Source of the DNA: Hawksworthiomyces lignivorus
Lineage: Eukaryota; Ascomycota; Sordariomycetes; Ophiostomatales; Ophiostomataceae
Reading direction: 5' to 3'
Assembly: GCA_002917075.1 (NCBI GenBank)
Contig: NTMA01000085.1
Span: 116,426 to 180,425, forward strand
Length of the DNA stretch: 64,000 nt
Position numbers and translations under genes: made by a program. The notes beneath the pieces were generated by a model. That model had not been told where the DNA came from, did no database searches, and saw only the letters and a program-made list of their open reading frames with translations. Position 1 is the first letter of the stretch. Every line of letters begins with the position of its first letter. Positions 1 through 12,239 of this stretch are shown here, in pieces.

Positions 1-1431
1 GTTAAAAATAACATTTATTACCACCATGAAACTACATTCTTATAGAGGTTAAACTAGCCTTTGCAAAGCTAAAATGTTTTCGGTGGTCATTACAGTACAT
101 ATGTGAGCATCGTTAAGCATAGCCTACGCAGGAGAAGATCTGCCCTGACAGAAGAACCAAACCCCTCTTTTCGTTTGGTCACGGGTTGAGTGGTTGATAA
201 CAAAACAACGCACTCTGATCTGGGATAATCTTACAAAGATAACACTCAGCAAAACACTTGTAGACTGTAAAGCGATGCGCTATAGAACCTTGGCGGTGTG
301 GAGGATTTCTGACGATGATTGCCAGAAATGGTTCATTGTTGCCATTCCGCCGTTGTGGTAAGAATTTCCATCGGGCTCAAGTACCCGTAAACCCTTACTG
401 TGCGGCTTCCTTTACACAAATAGCCTAACAGCGTAGATGCTACCAAAAAGAAAATAGTACATCTTAAAGGACCGCGACCTTCTGGAGGTATCAAGAATGA
501 CATTTCTCATATTCTAGCATATTTTCTTGGTTTTACTACTTCGTACCTCTTAGGAACGCTTACGGAGTTAGTCTGTACTCTCCGTAAATCAAAACTAATT
601 AATTCTGTAGGATTAATTTGCTGATGATATATCATAACGTACCACGTACGGGGTCTGAGCGTATGGCGCAAACATTGTTGCAGTTTAATCGATTGAATTT
701 TGACTACTAACTAGTACGCAAAGAGATCACGAAAGGTGATAACTACATTTATTCTAACCAATGGGACTAATAGCGGATGTTGCATTTCGATGGTCCGCCT
801 GTCCCAAGGCACCAAATTCTTGCAGCGCTAGTACGAGTTGCGATACGCAGGGGTGGCCCCCTAATTATTTAGCCGGGTCACTGTGTTGCCTTTGTGACCT
901 CGCGTCTCCAGCGTTTCTGCCTCTAGGCTTTCGTCACTGTATACTTCACACTGTAATAATTCTTGTTCCTCTATAATATGATCAGACATTCCAACCTTGC
1001 TCCCTACCGAATCCGACTAGTCTAGACGGAGGTGGGCTGATTGACAAACATACGATTACACCTCTTGCACATGCCACTTCAAGTGACGTAGCTTTATCAC
1101 CTGAATTTAGCTCTTCACCTGAAGCATCGCGCTGACACCGTTGATCTCTTTCATGTTCTCGTTCGCGAAGGATACGAGACTCCATCGGTAATGCTTGCTG
1201 GCCAGACCTCATGCAAGGGCTGATCTATGTATCCGCAGAAATATCCTGACCTTGGTATTGGTTTGTCTTTGAGTAATCTTCAAAAGGGGAGGGAAAAAAT
1301 GAAAAGAAACGAAAGAAACGAAAAAAAATTAAAATTAAAATTTTTTTAGAAAAAAGTCGTAAAATTCTGACCTACCTCGTCTCCATTGACACGACGACCG
1401 TCCACCTTAATTGTCATTAAACAGTTCCACA
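1..1431. other. AT-rich stretch, no gene recognised
   Basis: Both strands were read and only short open frames with no family resemblance were found. The last 150 bases before the bHLH gene contain A/T-rich runs (near 1310-1350) and presumably hold its promoter. Confidence 0.5.
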
Positions 1432-2638
1432 ATGGAAAACATCATGTACAAAGTCCAGCACTATTGTGTCGATGATCCATATGAGGTGAGGATATTGATA
1501 TAGCACATGCTCAATTGGCTAGATTCGCCGTAGCCGGTATCTCGTAGAATCATCGCGGGGGCCTAACTGGTATCTTTTTTTTTTCTAGGCGGCAACGGGA
1601 TTGCCATTGACCCCGATTTTAACCTCCCAACGCAACAACGAGAGCGCTATCTCATCGCGGGGAGATGATGAGACTCAGTCCGCCTTTCTATGCGATGGGC
1701 GCCCCCCAATAGACCGCTCCCACTCCTCGAAAATTCTTTCGTACCGTCGGACGTACAATTCAAATAGTTTGGAGGGCTACCTGGCAAATCTAGCCGCGAC
1801 TGTCCACCAGAATGCCTACCTCTACCAAATACCCATAGTTCCGGAATACAGCTGTTGGCCTGCTCCTATCACCCCAGCCGCAACGGGTGCCATAGCCACT
1901 CCGCTCACTACGGAGGCTCCTGCGACTGGCTACACTAGTAACAGCTTCGTATCTCCGGCAGTCCTCGTCGCTAATACCAGTGATGGCTGTCTGGATGTCG
2001 CAAGTTCGGGTTATTCACGGATATCTACCGGAAGATTCCCGACTTCGGGAGACGGCGGCGGATGCGGCCTGCATGACGCTCTATCTCGTCGTAATCTCGG
2101 CGACTCGGTCGCAATTTTCGATGAGGGAGATGCTGATCCGCGCGACGCTGTACCCCGGCGCCGCCAGAAAACCCGCGAGGGCCACCCTTTCCGCCTTCGC
2201 AGTGAGTCCAAGACCAATCACAAGTCTTTGGCCCCGTCAGCATCATCTGCCGCTAGGTCATCCTGCCAAACCAGGCCTGTTGCTAAAAAGGTGCGGTTCC
2301 AGATTGCACCTCGCAAGCCGGCGCAGAACTTCGCGTCAAACAAATCCAAAATGCCATCCGAGGCGCACTGTGTAAATAAGACCCACATCGATATCGAAAA
2401 GCGGTATCGTCTTAGGCTGAATGTGCAGTTCGAGCAGCTGCGCGCCGTGCTGCTTACAGGTGAAGATGGCGCCGAGGAGGTAGGCGAATCTGTCTTGGTA
2501 GCCGGGCGGAAATCAACCAAAGCGAAGGTGCTGGACGTTGCGTGTCGTTATATCTGGATGTTGGAGAAGCAGACGGCAAACTTGAAGGAGGGGAATCAAA
2601 TATTGATGGAAGACATCGAGAGAGCTGCCGATCTTTGA
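1432..2638 (+). CDS. bHLH transcription factor (two exons)
   Basis: Predicted 367-aa nuclear DNA-binding regulator. Exon 1 (1432-1485) encodes 18 residues; an intron with GTGAGG donor and T-rich TTTTCTAG acceptor (1486-1588) joins it in phase 0 to exon 2 (1589-2638). The C-terminal 85 residues form a basic helix-loop-helix: a basic region THIDIEKRYR with the diagnostic H..E..R spacing (from about residue 283), helix 1, a long acidic loop (GEDGAEEVGES), and helix 2 with KAKVLDVACRYIWMLE running into a short leucine-rich extension. The N-terminal 280 residues are low-complexity and Ser/Thr/Pro-rich, as is usual for fungal bHLH proteins. Targets would be E-box-type sites by family knowledge. The nearest recognised gene is more than 4 kb away, so context gives no target. 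The start is the only in-frame ATG that gives a clean splice. Confidence 0.8.
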
Positions 2639-5600
2639 ACGCTGTCAATCCAGTAGACGAGATCATTGTGCGAGGCGAATCCGAGTATCCTTGAAGATCA
2701 GGGCGTATCTTTCCATAATAACAAAACAGATGGATGGAGTGGCCGGGCAAGGTAAAGAAGTTTCAAGTTTTAGTAGACTGTGTAAGGAATAGGGAGCATT
2801 TGATGACTTCATGGCCAAATAATAACCATCGAAAAGAGAGGGGTGGGAGAAAGTTTTTCTGGGGGAGGTCGGCCTTTGATATATTTATATATAGATATTT
2901 ATATATTTTGGGCATACGAACAAGGTCTCTAGCGCGAAGTGCCATGCATGATTTATACCCTACATGTATGCGTATCTGGGCAGGACGGGCTAGCACACAC
3001 ATGGCAGAAACGAGCAGGCACATTGCCACTTTCGGACGGTAATTCGAGGAGCAGCCAATAGCAAAGCACACAGACGAGCCTGGTTTGATCTCCCTACGTA
3101 CTCCAACGACCCGAAGACATTAATCATGATACAATAAGAGGAGGATACTTGCACGCTAAACGGATGAAAGGCGAGCCGAGGTGGGCTGGCCAAATGGCGA
3201 CCCTCCAAGATAGCCAACTAAATTGCCCCCCCCCCAACATCACTGTTTACATCGGCGGCCAGATATGCACAATGCACCAATGCAGCGGCAGCTTCAGAAA
3301 TTAGATGCTTTTCCTTTTACTCCTAGATTTATGTGCTACAAGACAAAAAAGGCATCCTACAACTACTAAATCCAGCGTATGGCTCTAGAAAGACTCGCAA
3401 AAACAGCCAAATGTTTGGGTTTCGTACGTGCCTGGGAGATATTAGTTTTGGCAGTCAGGGGATATGATGGAAATTCTCGCGAAGGCAAGAGAGATATTTG
3501 TAAAGGGTAAGGCCATGGGTATTCTCTTTGAGTCTTTCTTGACTTTGCTCTCAAATTGGATGTCGTTTGTGAAAAGGATTCAAAAAAGTGACCGAGTCAA
3601 AGGGAAGAAAAGGGGGGGATGGGGGGACTCACACACCTTACCTCGTACGAGTGCTCACACTTAGTCTGTACATTCACATAAATTCCGAAAAAAGTAAAAT
3701 CACACCATTTCACAGGCCTAAAAAGTCCACACGCATATGGTAGGTGACCAGGACTGTAATATTGTGCGCAGACAAGGAAGTGAGACATCCAGACCGACCT
3801 CCTTGGCACCATGCCAGGTGATGCGATGGTGTTCTACGCATACATCACCAATCTACTCCGTATTTGTAGCCTCGGCGCCTGTGCCAAAAGTGAACGCAAG
3901 TACCAAAGCAGCTCCTCCGCGCGGATGCCACCTGGGAATACAGGGAAACACATCCCAGGCCTCCCATTGCATGACTGCCGCATCATCCACCAGAAGACAA
4001 ACATTAGGTATGAAGGCCCAACCCGTAAGTAATTCATCGCCTCCGACGGCCTCCTCCCACATCCTCTTCCAAGTTCGAGCATGTCCTCTGTACGAATTTC
4101 TTACGCAGAACGAACGCCGCCGCGACCTGACCTGGCCTCCGAGGCCTAGTTAGCAGATTTCTAACCATTTTTGAACCAGAATTGAACTCAGCTCAGCTTC
4201 GTGTCGGCTTCGTGAACTGTACTTGTAGGAGTACTCTGTACCAGTAGGGGTAATAAACAGTTGATTGCCTGTGTTTCAGTAGAAGTTCCACCTGCGTTGC
4301 TAGAATCTTCGATGTTTTTCTCCATGACACAACCAATTAGACATAGCAGGATTAATTTATTTCCTGGCCCCACCTGCGCGAAATAGTTGGCACACTAAAA
4401 CAATCCATCTTTTTATACCCCGATAATTTAAAATCTGGTCGTTCTACCGCTTAAACGATGCGAATTAGCTGCCTGCTTGAGAATTATAGGAATTCTATTA
4501 ATTCGCGTTTTTATTGTAAACTGCCCTTCTTTTTGGTTTTTTATAAATATGTATGGCATTGTTCTTATGCATACAAATTACAGAGTACCTAGATCCATTT
4601 TGGTACATAATATCAGGGGATTGTTTTGGTGGGTCTAGCCAACCGAGTCAAACATTTTCGCCAGGGTGGGCGCCTCCACACGATAGGTGGTAACGTATGA
4701 GCTACGTCACAACCCGCCTTCTTCCCCTTTGCCAAGTATAGGTAGATGTGTACGAGTACTTTACCATGGCCATTGCTGTAGTCTATATAAACTCATGTTA
4801 GTAAAAATACATTATAGTGGAATTAAGCTACAAGTGTTAGCGTCTAATATTTTATGGTTCCTTTGTGTTTGTAATCTCATGTACTCTCGCTGTGCGTCCT
4901 TTATATCTGACCCTTCTATCACAAGAAGTTATAAGGCCTTTAATTAGTCCTGGTAATATTTTTTTTAAAAGTTTTAGGGCAGCCAGGTACGTAGAGGGTT
5001 GCTGTATCTTGTGGTTTTCGTTATTGTTGTCATCTAAGACTACGATTACGTCTGTAGGAGTGGATTGTTCGCGTATTACCAGGCTGTGATGCACGGGGTT
5101 AGTCCGACTGTGCTGCGATTATACTGTGTAAAATATCTTCTATCACTGTACACCGTGCTGTAATTCCTCCTTGCTAAAAGGACTTAGTGCTCACGCTTTA
5201 ATTAACCGTCCTCCCTGGTTCTAACAGACTCTCGCAGAAACGGTGCCGCCGGAAAGGAAAGCCTCTGATCTCAAGTGAGGCAAATGAAGCCCGCCAGCCA
5301 CCCGTTTCCAAGGCCAAGGAGAATTGGACCCGAATCTCCTAAAACATTTTGGCCGCGTTGCTAATTTAACATTTGAAAAGCTTCATAATGCACTACCGAG
5401 CTCCATATTTGACTGTCCGGGAAGAATACATACGTATGGACTCGTTGAAATTCTATAGGCTTGGATTTCAGGTTTTACTATGAGTCAAACATAATGCGAG
5501 TACTACGACTACGGGTAAGACACTACCTTATCTGCTAAAGACCGCTGACGCTGTCCCAGCAAATACTTGAGGATTTCCTATATGGACCTATTATTTTTGA

Positions 5601-6790
5601 TGGCTCTCTAGTTTCTAGCCAGGATGATCTCTGCCTGCTGAAATAGTGCATTTAAGCAGCTAGGAATGATTTCTGGATTGCACAAAGCCCCTCAATATTC
5701 CTTATTTCTTCCTTTTGTTCTTATTGACTTATCGTTATCTGGCGCTCCTAGCAACGCAGAAGGTTTATTGACAACTCTTAAGGGGGGAAGGGGAGAAAGA
5801 AAATAATAAATAAAAAGTAGGGGAGGGGCTCTTGTAAAAAGGTATTCCTTACCCGACAAATTCCGTCGTCCTTCATCGCCGTTTATCTTATACACATGTC
5901 AGAGTTTAGTACAAGATTACTCGGACAGGCATAATTGAACAGATAGAAGTAGGCAACAATTTGGGCCTTGATCAGACGACGAAGTAAATATTTAAGACTA
6001 TTCCAAAGGTGTTTAGTCATCAGTACTACAGGGTGTTTGGTATATAACACAGACTAGCACAAAAAGTGGCTGGTGTATTTCTGGTGCTAGCCACTACTAT
6101 GTTGACCACACATCTGTCCTAGAACACCAGTGACTCATGTAGTATAAAAAGGTACTGTCCACCCCTCACTACAGAGGACGCTAAAGCAGGGTGGAACACA
6201 CCTACTGAAAATGATGACCAGAACAATGTCTTCTGCTTGTATATAAGCTGCAAGACAGGTTGGTGTACTAGCTGTTGATGGGGCCACCGTGCCGTGCCAC
6301 AGCATAACATACGGCGCCACACGGTCAGAAGTAAATAAAAGGGAGCTATGCGGGTATAACTTCTTTATTCTTTTACTTTCGTCTCTGTTTTTCTGCCTTC
6401 TCTTTACGTTTGTCATTTTCTTTCATATATGAATTACAGAAATTTAGAAGTAAAAAGCTAAAAAGAAAACATTCGGTTAAGTTCGTTATGTCAGTTAAAA
6501 CAAGTTACATAGATGTTCTTTTCTAACATATCTGTTACACATTTAACAATGTAACTACTTCACACACAAACATTCTTTTAACAAAGTATATACACATAGG
6601 CAGGTGTTCATACCTGCCATACTTATTAGCTGAGAAAATATTATACATCTAAACATATGAATCCAGTCCGAGTAGAAGCTGAGATTTAAATAGAAAAAAA
6701 AAAGCCTTTAAACTGAGACGATTATTTCACAACCGTGACCATGCATCTGTTATGCAGTTAACCTTAATCAATCTGAGAAAATATTATTAT
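2639..6790. other. Gene-poor AT-rich stretch
   Basis: No intact gene was recognised. A minus-strand frame at 3853-4080 has coding-like composition (tryptophan-rich, opens with MWEEAVGGDELL) but stops on both sides and matches no family I know; it may be a relic. The rest (4.2-6.7 kb) is AT-rich with short random frames. Confidence 0.4.
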
Positions 6791-6910
6791 TGAGGGTGGC
6801 CCGACTTGAACGGACAGCCTTTGGAAATTTCCTGTCACCTGAAAGGTACGCCGGACTTGAAGGCCACGACCACTGGAAGCCAACGCGCTAGCCAATTGCG
6901 CCACACCCCC
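6791..6910 (-). tRNA. tRNA-Trp (anticodon CCA), intron-containing
   Basis: Read on the minus strand the ends pair as a 7-bp acceptor stem (GGGGGTG with CACCCTC, one G-T), followed by a discriminator A. The D arm is GCGC-AATTGGCTA-GCGC. The T arm is GTCCG-TTCAAGT-CGGGC, with a 5-nt variable region. The anticodon stem is TTGGC/TCCAA with a C-T mismatch at the loop-closing pair. The loop reads TT-CCA-G, giving anticodon CCA, and about 46 nt of intron follows position 37, the usual eukaryotic place. A TTTT run lies about a dozen bases past the 3' end. The single anticodon-stem mismatch leaves open that the copy is degenerate. Confidence 0.68.
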
Positions 6911-8296
6911 GATGCTTTCCTTGCAAGTTTGTTGAAAATCCGGCTAACACAAGGCACTAAAAAGCAGGCGAGGAAAAAGATAAGGTGGATATCATAGGTA
7001 GCAACTGTTTTAAATTCCCATGGCGCATTAAAATTTGCTGCAATGAGGCCACAAGCCAAAGATCTCGGGTGCCAGGCGCTGGGCTAGTCAGCGCCTCTAG
7101 ATTATTGGGAGGTACTTAGGGAGTAAGACGCGTATTGTTATCCGTATCGAATCTGGGTACTGGAACGCCTTAAGGAGATATAAAGCTCGCTACTTAGCAT
7201 CTATGCTTGCACTCTGTTCTTTCCTCTTTTCCCCTTTAAACAGACACCTGCAAGGACACCTGCAACTACCTCTGAACATAGAGGTAACGTAATACCTATG
7301 CTCCGTAAGACAAGTACTTGTGTCAGGCTCATTCTTTCACAAGGCAAGTGAGTTGCTCCTCAAGTTCTTAAGCTTGTTCCGAAAACGTATTGCAGGACCC
7401 GCAGAGGACCGGTCTCCTTACTGGACACAGACAAGGCGCTGGGCTGCGTTACTAGACAAGGCACTATCGTCATATGTACCACGTAATCCACGCTTCATGC
7501 TATAACGACCTACGGATTAGTTCTCTATACGCATGAGCTCGTCTTGAGTATATTCAAGCTTCAGGTTGGTAAATTCCAGTCTCGCCAGACTGTCCTTTAA
7601 CCCGGCTCGGGCACCCTCGAGCTCCTTATCTGTGAGCTCCTTGCTGGAGCATCATTTCAGCTAGCTAGAGGCTGCCCTCGCGTCCTTAAACTGAACTTCG
7701 GCTAGCTTAATCGCCTCATGAGCGAGCTCTTTCTGAATAAATAGCAAGAAATGCTGAAGAGAGATGCTTCGAGTGAGCTTCGTGACGTTGAGGAATATTT
7801 TTTTTCCTATCTCTTTTATGGAACCAGGTTAGCCGTCTAGAAATGTCATCAAATTCGGCGTGGTATACTTTGACAATGGAGAGTGCACTTTCTGGTACTT
7901 ACTTACAGGAAGGCTCCATTAGGTGCTCTCTAAGCCGAGAGATAAACAACTGCTCCACAAGAGTCTCGAGTATCCGCTGTCTGGGATTGTTGTTCGTATC
8001 CGAGCGACAACAGTAAGCCAGCAAAAGGGAGCTTTCCAGATATCCTCAAAAGTAAGCCGGCCAGGGTAATGATAGAAGGGCGATATTACTCTACTCTAAC
8101 TAACCCGAACCAAGGATAAATACTGCTCTGCTTATTCTACCGAGCGTGGGCTCGTACTTTTCAATACTTGCTCGTGTTAAGTGTGCCGACATTCTCGTTT
8201 GCTAAGAACTTTCACCCTTATTTTATATCGCCCCCGACACGCTTATACTTAATGCCCTTCACACTAATGGCTGCTCGTATGCTCCTTTCTCATCAG
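6911..8296 (-). pseudogene. Unrecognised coding relic, coiled-coil-like
   Basis: No intact gene. On the minus strand, 7520-7740 reads as a charged heptad-like sequence (QKELAHEAIKLAEVQFKDAR, then KELTDKELEGARAGLKDSL) broken by two in-frame stops. Around 7900-8000 another minus-strand frame (RILETLVEQLFISRLREHL) has the same flavour. These may be pieces of one decayed gene with a coiled coil. I cannot assign a family. Confidence 0.3.
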
Positions 8297-9461
8297 TCAG
8301 GATGCATTTCCTTTAGCCATCCGAAGTACAATAGTAGTCCACTCATCCAAGTCCTCCTTCGGCAAGCCGAGTATATCATTACTCAACTTGGACTCGTAAT
8401 TCCCGCCGCCGTTGGGATAAAATATGCGTGTATACAGCGAAAGGACAAATCCTGGGCGATCTCCCTTCCGTATCCTCTCCATCCCAGTCTGGTACCGCTC
8501 GACGTGATTATGTTGTTCAATATTCCAGTCTTCGTCGTTTGTCCCAGTCACTCGCTTCACACTCTCAAATATGTCTCTCTGGCTAACTAGAAAGCTACTG
8601 ATGTAACAGCACCCGTTGAAATACCGCGACAGCGTGAGTTTTTCATCCTTGTCGTCCAGTGGCAAGATCGGAAGGCTTAAAAGTGCAGCAATTCCCCGTC
8701 CACACTATTTTCGGTGTTAGTTTGATATATAAAATATACGTATGCCTGGACGAGTTAGGGTTTGAGCCCAAAGCCCCGTCGTAAAACTAAAACAACAAAT
8801 TAGCCGCGAAAATACAACGTACCTGTTGAAAAGTGGACGTGTTGATCTTCTCGTCCCCTTCGTCAACAAACTCAACCCGTTGGTTGACAAAGTCGAAGCC
8901 GTACTTTTCCGGCCCACCCCCAAGACTGTATTCAAACCAAAACCCCGTCCCCAATAGCAAACACGTCATTCCTAGCTCCCGGACCTCCCGTATAGCCTTT
9001 CTCCTGCGCTCACCGAGGTCAATATCCGCCATCAGCGCCTCGTTAAGAGGGTCTACCCCATGTGCGTTAGGCATGATGTATGGCACATCCGCCATGGCCG
9101 CCGCGCGGAGGAGTTTGCTTTGCGTGTCTGATGGTGCCGAGAGGGGCAGGGTGATGATTAGGGCGTCATGACCGCGAAGCGCAGCTGTTAGACCCGCCAT
9201 ATCGTCGTAGGAGATGTCAGCCCGAACCACGCCTGTAGGCAGGGCGGTCGCGCTGTCCCGCCGAGTGATGGCCGTTATGCGATGTTTGCTCGTCTTTAGG
9301 AGGTGCTCAGTGAAATATCTACCGATTTGGCCGTTCGCCTGGGGTTGTTAGACTGCTGGAGCTAAATGGCGGGAAAGAGAAGATCATACTCCCACAATGG
9401 CAACCCTCTCGATGCGGTTAGTAAAGCCTTCGGGCTGGTCTTTGGCATATTTTAGAGACAT
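8297..9461 (-). CDS. NmrA-like NAD(P)-binding oxidoreductase (three exons)
   Basis: Predicted 331-aa protein of the NmrA/isoflavone-reductase-like (atypical SDR) family, cytosolic. Exons are 9390-9461, 8823-9338 and 8297-8704; introns of 51 and 118 nt have GTATGA..CCCCAG and GTACGT..AATAG borders and keep frame. The N-terminus has the Rossmann motif VAIVGANGQIG (residues 20-30), with a basic ITRR stretch after beta-2 that favours NADP(H). The region DALIITLPLSAPSDTQ and the PYIMPNAHG segment are typical. The C-terminus (YISSFLVSQRD, RVTGTNDEDW, FYPNGGGNYESK) follows the fungal CipA-like pattern. No frame break is visible, which is notable because the gene stands alone in a decayed AT-rich region. 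Substrate unknown. Confidence 0.8.
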
Positions 9462-11890
9462 GGCGAGTCCTTGATGTGATGGCTTAGATGAAGGCAGTTC
9501 TGTGTATTCTTAGAGTAACTGTATTGTGTTCTTATATCGGGTTAGTGGATCACGTTAGAGAACATTCGGAATTCGTACTTTTCAACCACGCATAACAGCC
9601 GCCTCGCCGTCCTATCTCTATCTCGAAACCGCGTAAGCTTCTTAGTTGATTTTAGAGACCCTGTATTTACTTCGAATATATCTTTCAGATCAACTTCTTT
9701 CTTATTTCCGAAACTCCGGAGTTAGCTATTTGGGCCTCTAGCCTATCACTCTACAATCCGGCTAAGATTAGCAGATTCCGGACCGAGCCTATGCAAATCG
9801 GCATCGATCGGGAGACTTCGACAAAAACGTCTTAAATCCGTAAAGTCCAAAGCAGGGCCTGTTGCAAATATCCCTTCTCTATGGACTTAAGGTCCCAGCC
9901 TAGCCTTTCCCATGATTACTACGTGGGTACAGGGACAAGGCAGGTTAATAAATGAGCTAGTTAATTTATTTTATTAAGCAGCACTTTAAAGATTGATATT
10001 TGCGTGTGCTTCGTCTAATATTTCCTCCTCGAATGTTATACACATCGAGGCCACCTTGTGTCGTAAAGGAGACGTGCCCGTCTGTTCGATTGCTTTGCAC
10101 CATGAAGCTGTCTCGAGAACGATCGACATAAAAAGTGAGGGGTTCCGAGAGTGATGCTGTGCTCATATCGAGGATTTTGTCTTGCCAAAACATACCTGTA
10201 GTTATCTTTGAGTACATGCACTGTTTTAGCTTCTTGATATTTCCAACGCAAATTGTAGTTACTGGTAATATTCGGCCAAGCCGACGTGTTTATTTGATCT
10301 TTGCAGATATGACGCAGTTGCGGTACCTGGTGGTGAGGTGACCGAGGTAGGTGTCGTACGTTTCATCATGGCGCTGCCTCCATGGCTCTCAGACCCCCGT
10401 ACGTCCTCGTCGTGTTCTCTCACTTGAGACGGCATTGATGCCCTTACTACCTCTTAGTTAACACTGACAGAGCCGCATACGAGGGCCAAGGTGAATTATT
10501 ACCCTGTCGGTGGAGAATGGGTTTAATTTTAAGGCGATGCTACCTGGGTATATGCGTACACGTCCTATTGGATTAATTGCATAGCCTAAGACATGCATGC
10601 CTCAGACTGCAAGACCAGACAAAGGCATCATGCCTCTAACTCATTATCCATATTTAGGCCAGCGGCTTCAGCATGCTTTTCTATACGCTTTAATAGGTCA
10701 ACTCTATTATCGAGCGTTGTAATGGCACATAATATAGGATTCGCCTTGCAAAAAGCTTCGATCTTGGCAAGATTAGCATAATCGTTGCGGTTATACGTTG
10801 CCTGAATGGCAGTGTTGCGTTCCCACTTCGCATCATTAAAACTCTCCTGCGAGCTTGATTGTCGATACTATACGGCTTTAATTTCATTTGCTAAAGCAAA
10901 CTTTATTTTTTTTTAAAAAAAAGGCAAAAGGAAAAAGAAAGGGCAAGTGAAAAGGCAAGAAAATTTTAGAATAAGTTGAGAGTGTTATCAATCTATACTG
11001 ACGTGGTCTGATTAAATATGTCAACTGGCGAAGAGGGAGATCGATATTTATACCTCCGAGAGGAGAATCTGTTTAGAATAGGAAGGACCCGTCTAGAACA
11101 CGGAGTAGGAACTATCTAGAATAGAAAAAAATTCCTCAGAAGAGGCATCTGTATAGACTTAATTGCTATGGCGTCTTTAGGTTCTAACATATAATTCCAC
11201 TTAAACAGCGTTAACACTTTAACGCTACCCCCTTTTATCTTAGTCTCTCATACTCCGCAGAAATCTAGGATCCGAGGTTACCCGACCTAGTGCCAAATCT
11301 ACGGATTATTGTGGGTATAGATGGCCTGGATTGAATCTTGAGTCAGTGGTTGGACTAACTGTCGACGATAGAACCTTGTTCATGACGTGCTAATCATAGC
11401 TGTTCCTATCTGGTCGTTAATATTAAATGATTGACTGCTGCTAGCGTGGTAAAATACTATGTAATGTCAGCCGATCTCCCTTCCGCTTTCTTACCATTAG
11501 CTGTGATTGCCTGACATAGACTCTTCGAGAGCTGAACACTTGGTTTCCGGTATTGATCAATGCGTAGCGTCCCCTGTTAGGCACACTTCCCACTATCAAT
11601 CAGCTATTCCAGGGGGCTAGAGCGACTTTATCATTGGTGAAAGTAAAGAAGAGAGTAGCGCATGGACGCTAACTGACCTCTTATATATAGGAAGGAATCA
11701 CTTAACCTGGCTAACTATCAGCTGGCTAAAACATATCAACTCCTTGCTATTTTAACCACCGATTAAGATAGGATTGAGATTATATAGTTAATATTTAGAC
11801 GTTTATTAAAAAAAAGTGCACCGTTACTAGTAATTTTAGGATCTCGTAAGTTTTATCGAAGCTACGCTTTCTTGGACTTAAAGTCGTACG
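9462..11890. other. Gene-poor AT-rich stretch
   Basis: No intact gene is seen. A minus-strand frame at 9966-10217 looks partly coding but is unassigned. The relic at 10628-10880 is listed separately. From 10.9 to 11.9 kb only AT-rich, low-information sequence with many stops in all frames. Confidence 0.4.
10628..10880 (-). pseudogene. C-terminal fragment of an unrecognised protein
   Basis: An uninterrupted minus-strand frame of about 78 residues ends in a natural-looking stop. It has protein-like composition: KWERNTAIQATYNRNDYANL, then CKANPILCAITTLDNRVDLL and HAEAAGLNMDNELEA. A stop lies immediately upstream and nothing matching continues, so it appears to be the surviving 3' end of a decayed gene. 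I do not recognise the family. Confidence 0.35.
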
Positions 11891-11929
11891 AGGATGCCGC
11901 GTTGTAGCCGCTTCGGCTGAGCGCCAGTT

Positions 11930-12150
11930 ACACGTGCGTGTTACAACCTTCTACATCTTGATAGTACCATCATCAAACGCCGATGCCAACTAGTAACTGT
12001 AAGGCGAGAAGGTCACCAAGTAGGCAATATCATTGTGGTTCTCGAGCATCCGGGCACACCTGGCAACGGGCATACCAGCCTGTTGCCACCTCCCAGATCT
12101 CAATGGTCCCATCGCGAGACATTAAAGCTATGTTAGATGATAAGGTGACG
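11930..12150 (-). pseudogene. WD40-repeat relic
   Basis: Two WD40 blade fragments are readable on the minus strand. One contains SRDGTIEIWEVATG (about 12080-12120). The other contains ASAFDDGTIKM followed by a stop exactly where the blade's conserved tryptophan belongs (TGG to TAG, near 11955). The two lie in different frames with decayed sequence between. In these fungi WD40 arrays commonly form the C-terminus of NACHT/STAND proteins, but no NTPase part is seen here. Confidence 0.5.
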
Positions 12151-12239
12151 GAATTTATCAGACTTAGAATCTTCTAAAAGGCCCTGAACATCCAGTCGCT
12201 GCTTATTCCTACTCCCCTACACGCCCTAATGATTCTTAA

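Noticed and set aside
761..976. 71-codon open frame
   Set aside because: No family resemblance, no codon bias, isolated in AT-rich DNA.
8168..8590. 140-codon plus-strand open frame
   Set aside because: It overlaps the third exon of the NmrA-like gene on the other strand, which carries the family sequence.
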